Source: Spirodela intermedia (Eukaryota > Streptophyta > Magnoliopsida > Alismatales > Araceae). From it: a DNA stretch of 64,000 bases. The notes beneath the pieces were generated by a model. That model saw nothing but the letters and a program-made list of their open reading frames with translations, did not search any database and was not told the DNA's origin. Below are positions 38,477 to 51,936 of the stretch, piece after piece (the stretch's first letter is position 1; every line of letters begins with the position of its first letter). The DNA lies in NCBI GenBank assembly GCA_902729315.2, contig LR746264.1, positions 2,911,878-2,975,877 of the forward strand, written 5' to 3'. The position numbers and the translations under genes are program-made.

Positions 38477-39419
38477 GAGTAGGAGTGCAGACGGGAAACG
38501 AAGGCCTCAACAGGAGTCGGAGCTCGGTTCCCACCTTCGCATGCTGGTGGGTCTTCCCCTGCGAGGAGGAGCCCCTTCCCGACGAAGAAGGATGAAGGAA
38601 AGAAAGAGAACGCGACCCAATTCGTACGTATCACGGAGGGAGGAGGCCGCCTTGGCACGGAGGGATCACCTCTAGCCATGAATGGTGGCACCGCCGACTG
38701 ACCCATCGTTGAAAACTTGCATCTTGGAAGGAAGGGGGGAGACTTTGACAGCTCAATTGAGTAACATTTTTTCTATTCTTTTAACCTGATAACTATTTTT
38801 TTCTACTATATTTGATTTACACAGTTTTATGATGTCAGTGAATCATAAATGATTCATAAAGTAATTCATATGAATAATATTTGAAAATAAAAAGAAGAAT
38901 ATTAAAATATTTTTCAAACTTTACTGGGTTTTGTTAAAGTGCAGCAAGGCTAAATAACTCTGAGTTCATTGTTTCTAGTTTGTTTTTGTTCCTTTTTAGT
39001 TTATAATTCTTTTTTATGTGTTTCAAAATATGTTTTGATTTTGTTTCATAGTCTTTTTTTTTTCAAACTTTATTTACTTATTCATTTTTAGGCTTATAAA
39101 ATTCCCTAATTTTGATCCCAAAACATATATTGAAGTATTATGAGGGTTTTTTTTCAAATGTACTCTTATTAATTAAAAAAAAATCCTTTAAATCTTGTGG
39201 ATTAAAAGTCACCATCTAATAAGTTCATGGGACAAAGTAGGTAATTATGTGGATCCAAAACTTAATTTCTTCATCAAGATTGGCCCTTTTTGGATCCAAA
39301 ACATTTATGTGCATTAGTAAGTTGTGTAAATAGATATTAAGTTCTTGATAAAATTATTACAAAGAATCAAGTTCATTAAAAAAAAAAAACAAGATAACTC
39401 AATGAGTGGAGATGACTGC

Positions 39420-39469
<50 letters not shown>

Positions 39470-39709
39470 TGGGATATCTTATATGCCAGCATGCTCTCTA
39501 GTGGGCTGGGCAACCAAAAAACCAGTATCTTTATCCCAGAAATGTGGAGAAGAAATGAGGGGAGAGAGAAGACTGTAACTCTTTAGGGTCTCAAAATCCC
39601 TAGAAATTCGGTATTTACTCAACTTTTAGATTTCTTCAAGCCTTACATTCTTTTTACTGGGTAACAAGAAAAAACAATGGTTTTATACCTAAAATGTGGA
39701 GAAAAGAAG

Positions 39710-39781
<72 letters not shown>

Positions 39782-40025
39782 CTGGGATATCTTGTATGCC
39801 CGCATGCTCTCCAGTGGGCTGGGTAACCAAAAAAAAAGTCTTTCTCCCAGAAATGTGGAGAAGAAATGGGGAGGGGAAGGGCGGGGGGAGCACTGCAACT
39901 CTTCAGGGTCTCAACATCCCTGTCTCTCTATCATCTCCAGGTTATATATCACACGAGGGTTTTCAGGGTTCCCCAACAAGAGATGATCGTAGGTAGGGAG
40001 GAGGGAGAGGAGCAATTCAGCATGT
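38477..40025. other. Intergenic region between CALS9 and COQ8
   Basis: The COQ8 promoter should lie in the first several hundred bases, which are GC-rich to about 38750 and then AT-rich to about 39400; no clear TATA box was chosen. The part from 39411 to 39920 holds a local repeat array with long CT and CA tracts. The last about 100 bases are probably the CALS9 3' UTR. No gene is recognised. Confidence 0.6.
39411..39920. repeat. Local repeat array with (CT)n(CA)n tracts
   Basis: Two copies of a unit made of a (CT)n tract, then CAGCTGGGATATCTT, GCATGCTCT, CTGGG-AACCAAAAA, AAATGTGGAGAAGAAATG and AGGGTCTCAA-ATCCCT lie at 39422-39600 and 39713-39920, offset by about 313 bases. A third, shorter copy of the inner part (GGGTAACAA to AAATGTGGAGAAAAGAAGGGG) sits between them at 39655-39712. 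The second CT tract (39713-39757) is followed by a CA tract (39757-39780). Confidence 0.85.
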
Positions 40026-43000
40026 TTAGGTCTGGACATTGGCCTTGTTGCCCGCCAGGATGATGGAGATCTCGAGGCCGCGACTGAAGGCCTGGTTGAA
40101 GAGCAGCCTTGACTGGAACGTAGAGACGAAGGGGAACCAGGAGAGGAAGGCCAGCGGCGCAAATATCAGCACCCCCATCCCTGCATCATACAACCGCGCT
40201 ATCTCCCTCACCGACGACCACAGCCCCAGCCGCCTCACCACCTTCCTCCATGTTATCGCCAGCTGCCACACCACACCATACCACGCATTACGATTAAAGA
40301 GACTTTGACTATTTAAGTGGGCCGTTCCGGTGAAGACTCGTTGACGTTGACTTACGGATAGGAGGGCCCAGCCGGTGGCGATGAAGGCCAGCATGCTTGC
40401 GAACAGATCAGGGATGGAGAGCCTTGTCAGCGCCACGACCAGGACCAGCGCCACGATAAGCCCGATGGTGATCACCCCCTGGATGAACCGCAGTATCAGC
40501 TGGTAATTGGCCGATTTCCTCGGGCTGAAGGTGAAGACCTGCATGGTGCGTAGAGAGAGAGAGCCCATAAATATAACGTAGAAGACTGAGAGGCACACAG
40601 CAGAGGGAGAGGAAGAACGAACCTTGAAGATCAAAACCGCACAGAAAAGAGCGACCCACGAGAACCCATACAACTGGCAACAGATAGAGAAAGAGAGAGA
40701 GAGAGAGAGAGAGTCATATATCAGTATGAACTAGTGAGAGAGATGTATATAGGCAATGAACCCATGGAACCAATGAAAGGCGCGAGCTGTTACCGCAAGA
40801 GAGGTGCTACTTCCAGTAAGGTTGAGCTTATACACGATCCCATACTGAAATATGAAAAATCTCAAACTCAAGATCGTCTCCAGTATGCGCCCTCTCAGTG
40901 TCTGGATATGCATCTGCAAAGCACAATATCCACCGCAAAAAAGTCTCCCAAGTGAGTTCCACGGGTGGTTATCTAACGAGCTCATCGAGGTTCATACCCG
41001 AAAAAAAAAAAAAAAAAAAAACAGGACAAGATGTCGCATCTAATTAGGGGGAAATGATTCGACCGAACACACATCTTGGCGGCCACCATGGTTCTTTGCA
41101 TTAATAAAAAAAAAAAAAAAAAAAAAATGGGCCCACACAGACAGCCCAGTTCGTCCGATCGAAGAGGCGTTGCATCTGGCCAACAGCAGATCTATTACTG
41201 TCGCAGACCGGTGTTTGAGTTGCCAAAACGTTTTCCAAGATTCAAGCAGGCAGTCTAAGCGATTGTGCCAAAGATACCACCACTTAGCCATCTAATGATG
41301 AATTAGATGAGTGAATTGACTAAGATAGATACCTTATTCGGTAAAGACTAATGAGAATTCACTCAATAAATACTGCAAGAACAAGATCCAAACAAGCACG
41401 GTTCAACAGTGTGGCTCTAAGCTTAAGATAGATAGCATCCCATCTGATCTAGTAAGTTCATGTTGATATGATGACTGGATATGTGTTACAAAGCAATTCA
41501 GAGGAGATCAAACTGAAGGCATCATCCGCCAAGAAATACGGAATTTAGTAGGCAACGATATCTATGAAGAAATGGTTGAATGAATGATTCACCTGTTCTT
41601 CATCCCACCACGATTCCCAGCTGTTTTCACCCTTTACTCCAACACCACCTTTATATAGAAGCCAAGATGCCCAGTCATCATAGTCCTCAACAGTCCTGTC
41701 AATTCAAGATTATAATATTTTGTGTCACAAAATATAAGAAAATGCGTTGGAGAAATAAATCCCGCACCATAACAGCACCTCCTCTCTCGGACCACTAATC
41801 ACATTACACAGGTAATGAACCTGTAGCCAGTGGCAAGATGCAAATTCCAGAAGAAAAAAAAAAAAGAAAAAAAAGGTAATATCAACCATGCCAACAACGA
41901 GGGACGAGTATTAGAGCAGAATCATGATGTAGATGAATTTTCCATCTCTAGGCTTTGGGTTTTAACTCCAAGCCTAGAGATCAACTCAACATGGAAAAGA
42001 AGTAGATGAATCATGATTTCAAGACGTCAAAATTCTTACTTCTGCCACTCAAAGCCAGAAGGGTTGAAGATGTATGGGGCAAATAGCCATGATATGACAA
42101 GGAACCAGCTGCTGATAGTGATCAGTATAAAAGATGTTGCACCTCCAGAAGTGTAACCGTACGCAATGTAAACAATCAGTAGAAGCGCGACTTCAAACCT
42201 GCATCCATTTAAATAAAAGAAAATGCTAACCCAAAAGAAGAGGCAATAAATTATTTGATGTGTAGAACAATACTCACGCCTTGACAAAATGACTTCGTGA
42301 ATACAGCCTGTAATTTTCAGCGAATTTTATATGGCGGACGACAAAGCCTCGACCAGTTGCCTTGTACTGTAAGTCAATGCGTCCACTTTCCAGATCAATA
42401 AATAAATAAATAATTATTATTATTAAATTTCACCAGAGCAGAAAACTAAATAGGCATACCTTTGCACCACCATGAAGAATAGTCCTCCCAAAGTAGTGCG
42501 TCCTGGTTCCAAGGGAAAATGTGAAAAAAACCGCACACAGTTGGAGTTGCATGGTAACAAAGCTGAATACGGCCTGCATTAGGAGTACCATAAGTCAGAA
42601 AACGGCAAAAACCACTCGTGCACAAAATACATAAGCATGCCATACATTCCAATGGAGCTAAAGCCAAACGCAAAAGTGGCATGGCCACGAATTCTATCCA
42701 AAAACTATAGATCTCAAAAAAGGGAATGTACCAAATTAGGGTTAATGAAAATAAAAAGGACATCCGCAGTATTATAGGGTCGACATGATTCTACTGGTGG
42801 CAAGGACATTAAATAAAATAAAATAAAACACAGGTTGAATTCGCCGAGACCTTTATCAACCCTTTTTCCAATATGAAACCCATTATCATTGGAACAGCAG
42901 TAAACACACCAATCTGAACTAAGAACTGAGCATTCAATGCAGCATTCAGTGCAGTGTTTCCCAACATTCTTGCTTGTCGTGAAATAGAAGAATCAAGTCC

Positions 43001-46000
43001 TGAAAACGCCTGAAAATTTTAAACACAGTCAAAAAAACCAGAAAATATTCAAATGAAAACCACATAAATAGCAGCGGAAAATCATCAATGTCATTGCATG
43101 CAACATAACGATCAACAACTCCCTCTGCATTGGGAAAGTTTGTAAGCATGAACTCACCAAGTACACTCTTCCGTACAAGAAAGCATACACTGTGAGGACA
43201 GTCATCTGCAGCAGGACACAAATTTTATGATGTTTCCTTGATGATTCTATACGAAATTAAAAATAATAATCTATGCATCATCTACTTCTACGCGAAGAAG
43301 AAACGTACCATTGTGCAAACATAGAAGCCAACAGTGGTGAAATAGAACGATAACATCCTAAAAAAGTCAAAAAGCTGTCCAAGTCTGTACACATCTCTGC
43401 TTAACACTTGCTCTCCGTTGCCACCAGCCACTTTCCCTTCAAACAATGCGATTTGATTCAAACCCACATCTCTTCCTTTCCCAACCTGTCAACGGTAAAA
43501 TATTATATATAATGCAGAAAGCCTCAGATGAATTTCAGAAGTATCTAAAAATGAGAAGCACGACACATACTTGAATGTACTCATGATGTGTTATGTTGCC
43601 TTGCCGCAATGTTGAATTGAATCCTGCAAGATAAATTAATACAATATTCATTAAGATATATTCCATCTTTACACATTTCGACTCTGTGCCAAATTCATAC
43701 AAAAAAAGAGGTTTGGTCGAAATTTTGGAGGGAGCGATTAATTATGTCAAGTTAATGATTGAATTCCTCATTATTTCATGCCCCTTCGCAGGAACTATTA
43801 ACTATGATAGATTTGATGTCCAATTTACCAGGGATAAGTAAAATCAACGATGATCTTCCGTTATTTTTGGTTTGATCTGCAGAATTCCTAAAAATTAAAC
43901 AAAACGCTCACACCCTTTGGAGACACTCCAAAGTTCATTTTCAATCTACTTCTGCAGCGAAGTGAATGCTAAGGATTTAGCTGGAAATACTCTGCCACAA
44001 AAATTGATGAAAATAGTTCACGTATCGTGATCAAAAGTGTAAATCAATGATTCTGTTCTTAAGGAACACTGGCTCAAAAATAGTTTTCTTTTCTTTACTT
44101 TACTTTTAAGTGTAAACACAAAGGGGAGTCTGCTTTTTCTTTTCTTTTCTTTTCTTTTCTTTTCTTACTAGCAAAGAAGAGCCCATATGTAAACCTTTCC
44201 TCTCAAGTAGTCACTACCCTACCTCCGCATCACAGAAACAACCATACAGGGGTGGCAGTCTAGGCAATATATAACAGGCTTCATCTTCTTTGCCAAGAAG
44301 ATCACCTTGTTATCCACACTTTTATCTACTTTTGCCTTCATATGGACGAAGAACGGAATTTCCAGGTAACTGTTCTCTTTCCCAAACAAAAGCAGGAAAA
44401 TATTCATATAACTGACCATGAAATTCTTGGATCACAGATATTGCACACTCAACAACAGGATATAGGCTCCCCCAAGAATTTTTGGCATTTACAGAATAAA
44501 AATAAGGCAGAAAAGTGACAAATGAATGAATTGAATCAACGTCTCAGATGTTTTTAATAAATAAAACACAATCCTGAAATGGAAATTTCAGATACAGAAA
44601 GTGTAGGACTAAGGAAGAAACAGGCAGTGATATAGTTGGTCTCCACAGTCTGGGAAGTTTCCATGAGAGTGCGATGGAACCTGTTTAGACACGTTTTAAT
44701 ATCATAAAATCATACATTATTACTGAGAAAGTCATATAGATGAAGATCCCACAGCGAATATTTAGATCTTAATATGACGCCTCCTTAATCAATGTATCAT
44801 AATTTACTTTAGGATGCGCATTTTCTCTCTAGCCGATCAGTTTACCGATACCTAACTGCTGATTCATCCCATTGGCGTAGAAAGCCGTCTCATTTGCCCT
44901 TTATGATGAGATTGGAGACATTTAAATAGGCACAACAATCATAGCCATATCTTCTAGAATATATTCTAATGATAACACAGCTGCGTGTGAAATGGGCAAA
45001 ACCTGAAGTATTAATGTCCTTCCTTTTATTAATGTTGTGCATAATCATTCAAAAAAAAAAAAGACAATGATCTCAGTGCCTTAAGGTGATGACAACGCAT
45101 CTCTATGACAACCTTGAGCATGACAAGATTCTCCAAAGAGTCAAAAACGTTGTACAAAAAAATGATGAGTAATCTGGGCGTAATGTTTCTGGTGATCAGT
45201 CAAATAAGAAAATGGGAGAATGAGGCTCCCGGTCTTAAGGCAAGAGCAAGGTTTATTCAGCCACGACGTCTCATGTGCATACAAGAACTACATGCAAAGA
45301 TGATTTTAAGAAAAACCTTGGTCCAGAACAATACACAGAGGAGAGACAAGACAGAAAAGGGATGACGGCAGATATATTAAAGAAAATGATAGGGCACTGA
45401 GTGAAGAGACAAATAATTCAATTAACAGCACTTTGTTAGTTGGTCGATCGTTAAAGTGGATTCAAGTAGGTTGAAAGTTCAGGAACAAACTAACTACAGC
45501 TTAAGTAAAAGCAAGATGTAGACGAATTGAATGGGTGCCTTATTTCTGCTACGCTTCATGATTTCCTGACCCTCAATCTGGTAAAGCATACGAGAGAGAC
45601 TAAATACTCTCTACCTCGGGAAACTGAGAATATCAGCGCAGGAAAGAGAAAATATAGATCAAAGACCTTTTGTAGAGGTGTTTAATTCACCCTTTGAGGC
45701 TCTTCCATCGAGCCCCTCCTATCAAGATGCCCAGGACTTTTTTGGTCAGAAATCCCAAGCGTAGTAAAGAGAGGATATAGGACAAATGGCAAAACACATT
45801 TTTCCTTAATGTTAGGAGATATTATGTCATGAACAAGTTCCCACTCATCACTTCAAGGTTGGATAGTATGTGACTAATCTTATAGATGGCTTCTATTACT
45901 CAGAGTCATGAACATAGTTGTCATTCATCACTTCAACGTGGGATTTTCACAAGCCTTCATCATTCAGCACATTCTGCAAAACTGATTTTCATCCAACTCT

Positions 46001-49000
46001 TATTCTATGCTTCTATGTTTTTAGATTTCAAGATGAATCGGATTGCTGCCTCTCAAAAACAAAAAGTATCCGCCGGTGCTAATGTCGTGTACCATGCTAC
46101 ATAAGTAGGAATAAATATGTAGTTGGAATAGAACATAAAATACTGCTCAGCATCAAAATGAAAGATAAATTGGAGAACCTGAGAGAGACAGATTTCGTTG
46201 GGGCATAGATAAGTGGATAGTCTGCTAAAATTGCAGTAGCATATAAATGGATGATTCTCCCATCTATCATGTCCATATGTGACAGATGTCAGTATTTCGA
46301 TGTTGTGATTTACATCCATTTATTGCTGATGAACGGGTTATTTTACTCAAAACGTTTTTTTTTATGTCGGATGCAAGATTGGATCAATCAGAGTTCATCA
46401 GTACTCCTTTAGATGACTTATTCCAATTAAAATTAGTCAATCAAGTACTGATCATTTCAAACAACTTCTCTTGTGAATCCTGCAATGCCTTGACACAAGT
46501 ACTAATTCTATTCGCTTACAGCTCCCATATCAAATATAAGAGCTAATAAAAAAAAAACTCTCCGATAGAGAGAATATCATAAAGACCTACGTAATGGAAA
46601 AAGGAAATATGACAGTAACTGTGATCAAATAGAATTTACGGGAGTCACTAGATCTGATGACGATACCTGCGTATATATCTTCACTAATATTGATTACACG
46701 TGATGCTTTGCTTACACCACCTCTTGATAGGTGAAATATTCGGTCGAAAACATCTGGGTGCCCATAGTGCATACGAACCCTTTGAAAATAAAAAATCTTA
46801 GTTCATTAAAGGTATAAATTGTCACAAGTCGGAATAGTTAATAGAATGAATTAATGAATGCAACATATGAACAAAGGATCAGATAAGCAATATGGAGAAA
46901 TATTAGCAAACTTAGAGTGCTAAGCACCAAGAAAAGAACATACCACCCCCGTAATTACTAAATGAACAACCATGACATAAAGCCCGACGGAAATCTATTC
47001 AGCAGAGTTCTAAACTGAAGAGGGTTTATCAATTCAAGCGTCATCCAAAAGAATCAACAATATAGATCCCGACGTTTCCTTTCTTGGTTTCTATCATTCA
47101 TCTCCTTCTCTAAGGTAGATAATAGTGCCCCATAGGAACCTGAAGGAACGAGAGAATTTCTCAATAGAGAATATGCACATAGGTTTGAAATCATTTTCTT
47201 CAATTAATCATGTCTAATATCTTCTAATCCAGCAACAAAAAGTTGACTATCTGGACCAATTTTGCAATGTTTTTGCAAGTGATAAGGAGAGATACTCTCA
47301 AAGAACTGCATTTTTTTTGTTCCCATGAAGAAAGCATCATTATAAGCAGCCTAGACAGACAAAATGTGTTGTGACCTATCAAGCATGAGTTTTGACCCGC
47401 AAATAAAAGCAGCCAATTGCATTTAACTGAACTCAGGGGCTGATGGATCAGCCATCGCTCTGGTTCGTCAAAACCCCGGTGTAGCAATTAGGACTTCCTC
47501 CAAATCCTAACCGCACAGAGATCGATGGGATAAGGCCCGCTGGCAACAATGATATTGAAAATCATTGAGATAACACTCGATCTGTCCCTACTAAGTTATA
47601 CGATTACTAATTTTCCACATTCCTACGCCCATGTTGCAATACGACAAAAGAAATTAATCCACTCCATTCCATCAATCCTCCGGGCAAGCAGGCACAGATT
47701 AGGTAAATCTCAACTCTTCTTCACACCAGTCCTGGAATGTAGGCCCACCAATACTTCGCATTCAATCCAGTACTTGATGCGTAAAATCATTCTAACAGCA
47801 TTACAAGAGCCGTGTTCTGACACTAATCGCGCTCCCACCCCGTGTACATTCATACATACACAAAACATACACGCACGGTCAGACATCTTTCTGTTTCCTA
47901 AATGGGATAAATGAAAGAAAAACGCATGACAATCAAATAGCTTTCAAAAAATTAAATACTCACTTGAGGGGATCTGCTAATACTCGTTGGCCCAAGGTGA
48001 CAAAGCTAGTCTCCTGATTTGACATAAACCATGCTAATGATGACACACTGAAATAAATGAAGGAAGAGAGAACATCACATAGAGCTTGAAATATAACTTG
48101 CGGTCAGATCAACTTAAAACCCAGGGATTAAACCTTCCAGTAAAGACGTGTTCTCGAACACCAAGGATAGTTGCAGGACGAAGACCATGATCTTGTCGAA
48201 ATTCCTCAAGAAGATTTCTCATTTTCATTGCCTCCTCAAGATAGTTATCCTGCTCAATAAGGATAGAGAAAGAATGCCACAAGCGTAACGATCGATTCTT
48301 TAATTCAGAAAATAGCGATTTTCATCATTATTAGAGTATAGGAATGGCAATCCGCATCCATCCACGAAGACAAATTTTTACCCAACTGATAGACTTTATC
48401 CCCCCTTCATGGAATAAATTGTAGAGTGTAGGCTCAAACACTTAATTTTAGTAATGATGAGACGTATATAACCACGCTTGACGAATTATTACGAAGAGAG
48501 ATACGCTCGAAGATTTTGTTCTTTGTATCTTTGAGAAGTTTCGTTCGCAGTTTGTGTAATTCATTTCTCCTCTTTATCCAAGAGAGGCCAGGATCTGGAT
48601 TCTAATATACTTTCTCATGAATTGATTTTGTACTCTAGAATACTTCCTCTTTCCCTTTTGGCCCTTCAGTTGATCACATTCAACCTGTTACTGTCATCTT
48701 GCAGCTAATTTGCTTCTCTCACAGAAGTTTTCCATCATTCTAGTTAGAATATGATGGCCATGAAGTGCACCAGAAGTCCCTTCTTCTATCCGACAAGATC
48801 TAGTCTGGAAACCATATTTATCTTTATCTTTCCCTCATTCCATTCATAAACCCGTTTGTGAGAAAGACCCTTCAGTTCATCACATAATTTCGAAGACAAC
48901 TGATTACAGGCTGGAGTAAAGACCTAGCAAAGTGATCCCATAAATTCTCCCCCAAGTCCGACCCATTTGTCCCAAGAAATTCAGACAAAACAACCTGACA

Positions 49001-51905
49001 CCTTACATAAATAAACACCAAGGATAGATAAGTATGATGAGCAGCATAGCCTAGTTCACTGAGGCGAAAAATTCACTTTAAAAAAAGTCAAGAGATGCAA
49101 CCATATTACATTTCACAGCCAAAAATAACAATAATTAAAAAATTTATAATAAAATTTCAAACAACTTATCAAAATTAGGAAGTTAGGAGCAATGACCTGA
49201 TTCATGTCAATAGTTTGAATGGCATCACCACGAGTAAAAATTATAGCATGATTTTGATTTTCAGGCTTCCCTTCTCCTAGTTTGGGATCACCAGGCAGCT
49301 TGATGGAATATACTTCCTACCACAAGAAAAGCTACTATTATTATAAAGACACAGTGAAACACCAACGTTAGTATCTGAAAAAATAAATGGTTTCTAAAAA
49401 AATCTTCAAGAGTCTTCAACACCAATAAAAAATGAAATTATTTTATGAAGCTGTAAATTTTCAGCACTCATCTTTTCTTAAGTAAATATATAAGAGATTT
49501 ATTCCGACTGATGCATATTTTGTTCACCACAAGTGAATTTTGATTTCTCTATCATGCTTGATGAACCTGCTGAAGGAGCATGGAACCAGTGCAAGCAAAT
49601 ACCCAAACAAATAAGGCAATGTAATAAAAAGAAAACCCGTGTACCAGGCTTCAAGAAACAGAGCACATGAGACAGCAAGTCAGCGAAATTTACCATAATA
49701 CTGTGATCTAAATGACACAAACATTGTTACTAAGAGTAAGCATCCTTGTTTGCCACACAGAAACTATTATCAAGAAGAAAGGTCTACATTTTTCAGCTTT
49801 CATGAAGCCAAGGAACATTCCAAATTTTTGCAGGAGCTCAGATGGATCTCCATAATTACTCATCCCTTTCTCTGGCCTACCCTGTACACAAATGTTCATT
49901 TCACCGTTTCACAAGTCTTCCCACATGTCTGTTCCTCTAATTTTCACGAGTTATACGAAAAAAGAGAAGTCATGAGAGAACGACCATGATCATTATGTAA
50001 AGAGTACCTCTATTTTGTGAGGAATACGAACCAGCATATACAGTCTAATTTGCATTATTAACTTGGCAGAAGCCTTTTTCCATGAACATATACTCGAAAC
50101 ATTATGGACAGAAAATGCCGGGAATTAGCAGCTTCTCAGGAAAAAACTGAAGGCCGTTATGCAACCCCCTTTCACTGTAGATACAAAAATATACAACAAC
50201 ATGCAGACGTTTACCCTAAATCAAAAATGAAATGATACATAGAATCATGATCTAGATACTTATGTCATGAGAGTGCTTGTGAATGTACTCTATTTTCATT
50301 TATCAACAATTTTTTCGTTTCTTTTGTAGTAAAGAAGAAGCGGCAATCGCTTGAAAAATATAATAGAAAATTGAAAACCAAAAAAACAACCGAAGAAAAT
50401 CAATGGAGCGCATCCAAAGTAAAGAATAAAGAACCATCTAGCACAACAAAGGGAATTCACCTGATCCTTTCCGTTTACATCAGCTTTCACGAGCTTTGAA
50501 TAGAATTCCATAATCTTACCATCAGGTGAATCCCTTACTTCAGAGTGTATAAAGGCAACGCGGAGAGCCTCATTTCTGATAACAAAACAAAGAAAAAACA
50601 TATAATTAATATGCACGGGACGCATATAGCAAACATGTAGAACAGATGAGCATTCTTGAATTATCTTCGAAAAATGTGCCCTAAATCCATTTTCAGGATT
50701 GAAAGAATTGACTTTGGCAGCCCAACAGGAACGGTAACGCTTCAATAAGCTACTAACTAAATGCTGAGCATAATAATTCATGAAGAATATCAATAACCTC
50801 TGCATCAGAAGAGAAATATCAGCCGCCTCTGGAGCCTTTTTCTCTTTCTGTTGCCCATAAATTTGGCATGAGACAACATATGTGAATTTCAGATCTGCCT
50901 GTGCACGACATTCAAGGGACTGCTCATATCCCTCTATATTAATGTAGTCAGATCCTGAATAGCCATCTTCAATCCCTGCACGAACACTTCAAGCCTGAAC
51001 ACGATAGTCCTGTTACAATGCTAAGCCTAGCACAAGAAGAAGGGAAGATCAAATAATAAACCTCCTACAGATCTCTTTTCCAAGTAACTTTGAAGAATCA
51101 AGGCTCTTCGGTAGTACATCATACCACGCACTGCAGTCAAAAAGCAATAATATCAAAAAAATATATATATGAAAAGACTTGATGATAGTCACATCAAACA
51201 AAATGGTTTACGACTATTTGATCCACTTTACTGGTCATAGTCATGATTCAAGTTCACTCGGTAGAAGAATCTGTAATCATTTATAATTTTTTTACCTGTT
51301 CTTGCAAGGGTTTGCCCACGGTAAGATACCCAAAACCGCAACTCTAAGCTGTCCCCTAAGCTTGTCTGAAGAGACTCCGCGCTTGATGCATCACGACCAG
51401 TTCTTTCCAAAAAGTTTTCCCATTCATCTGAGGGGAATCCAACTCACAATGTAAAGAAAACCTTAAAAAGGAAACATCGTTCTGCAGACCACACAGCAGA
51501 CTGAATTCATAATAAATGTATCATCCACTAGCCACATGACTTCCATTCTTCAGACGGTGCTTATTTTTGTAAAATGTATGTACAATGTGGTTTAATGGCT
51601 GCACAGGGTTCATGATAGATTTGAAAACCAGATTGGACAACTCCAGTCAATTAATTGGACATCAAAGGGGAATGAGGGATTCGATAGAAAAATAGGTGCA
51701 AATATAATTTGTAAAATATAAACAATTACTTATGTAGAAAAACTAAGTAAAAATAATATTTGTCACTCCAACCTCAACCTTCTTTTTGGGCAGAAAGTGC
51801 AAGTGCTTTGCCATGAAAACAGCAGAACTGGACAACAACTGAGGCACGCGACAGTGGAAGGAAGCCAGTGGCCGTAAGTGGTAATTGAGTTAGTCTTTAA
51901 ATTCC

Positions 51906-51936
<31 letters not shown>

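Larger units (their letters stand above)
40026..43205 (-). other. CALS9 exons 30-39 seen here: C-terminal membrane region
   Basis: Exons: 43205-43158, 43009-42851, 42573-42460, 42366-42278, 42198-42040, 41695-41593, 40913-40794, 40673-40623, 40538-40356, 40262-40026 (TAA). They encode the second membrane bundle, with the conserved loops SLGTRTHYFGRTILHGG, SRSHFVKAFEVALLL, APYIFNPSGFEWQKTVED, TLRGRILETILSLRFF and LSWFPFVSTFQSRLLFNQAF. The last two long exons and the 51-nt exon before them are clearly richer in GC than the exons upstream. The intron 41592-40914 holds two long A-runs. Confidence 0.94.

Noticed and set aside
38130-38706. Several overlapping open frames around COQ8 exon 1
   Set aside because: They are shadows of the GC-rich first exon; only the minus-strand frame starting at 38476 joins in phase to the kinase exons.
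45105-45365. 86-codon open frame in the 3.0-kb CALS9 intron
   Set aside because: Opposite strand to the gene, no recognised domain, and bounded by a poly-A run; probably chance.
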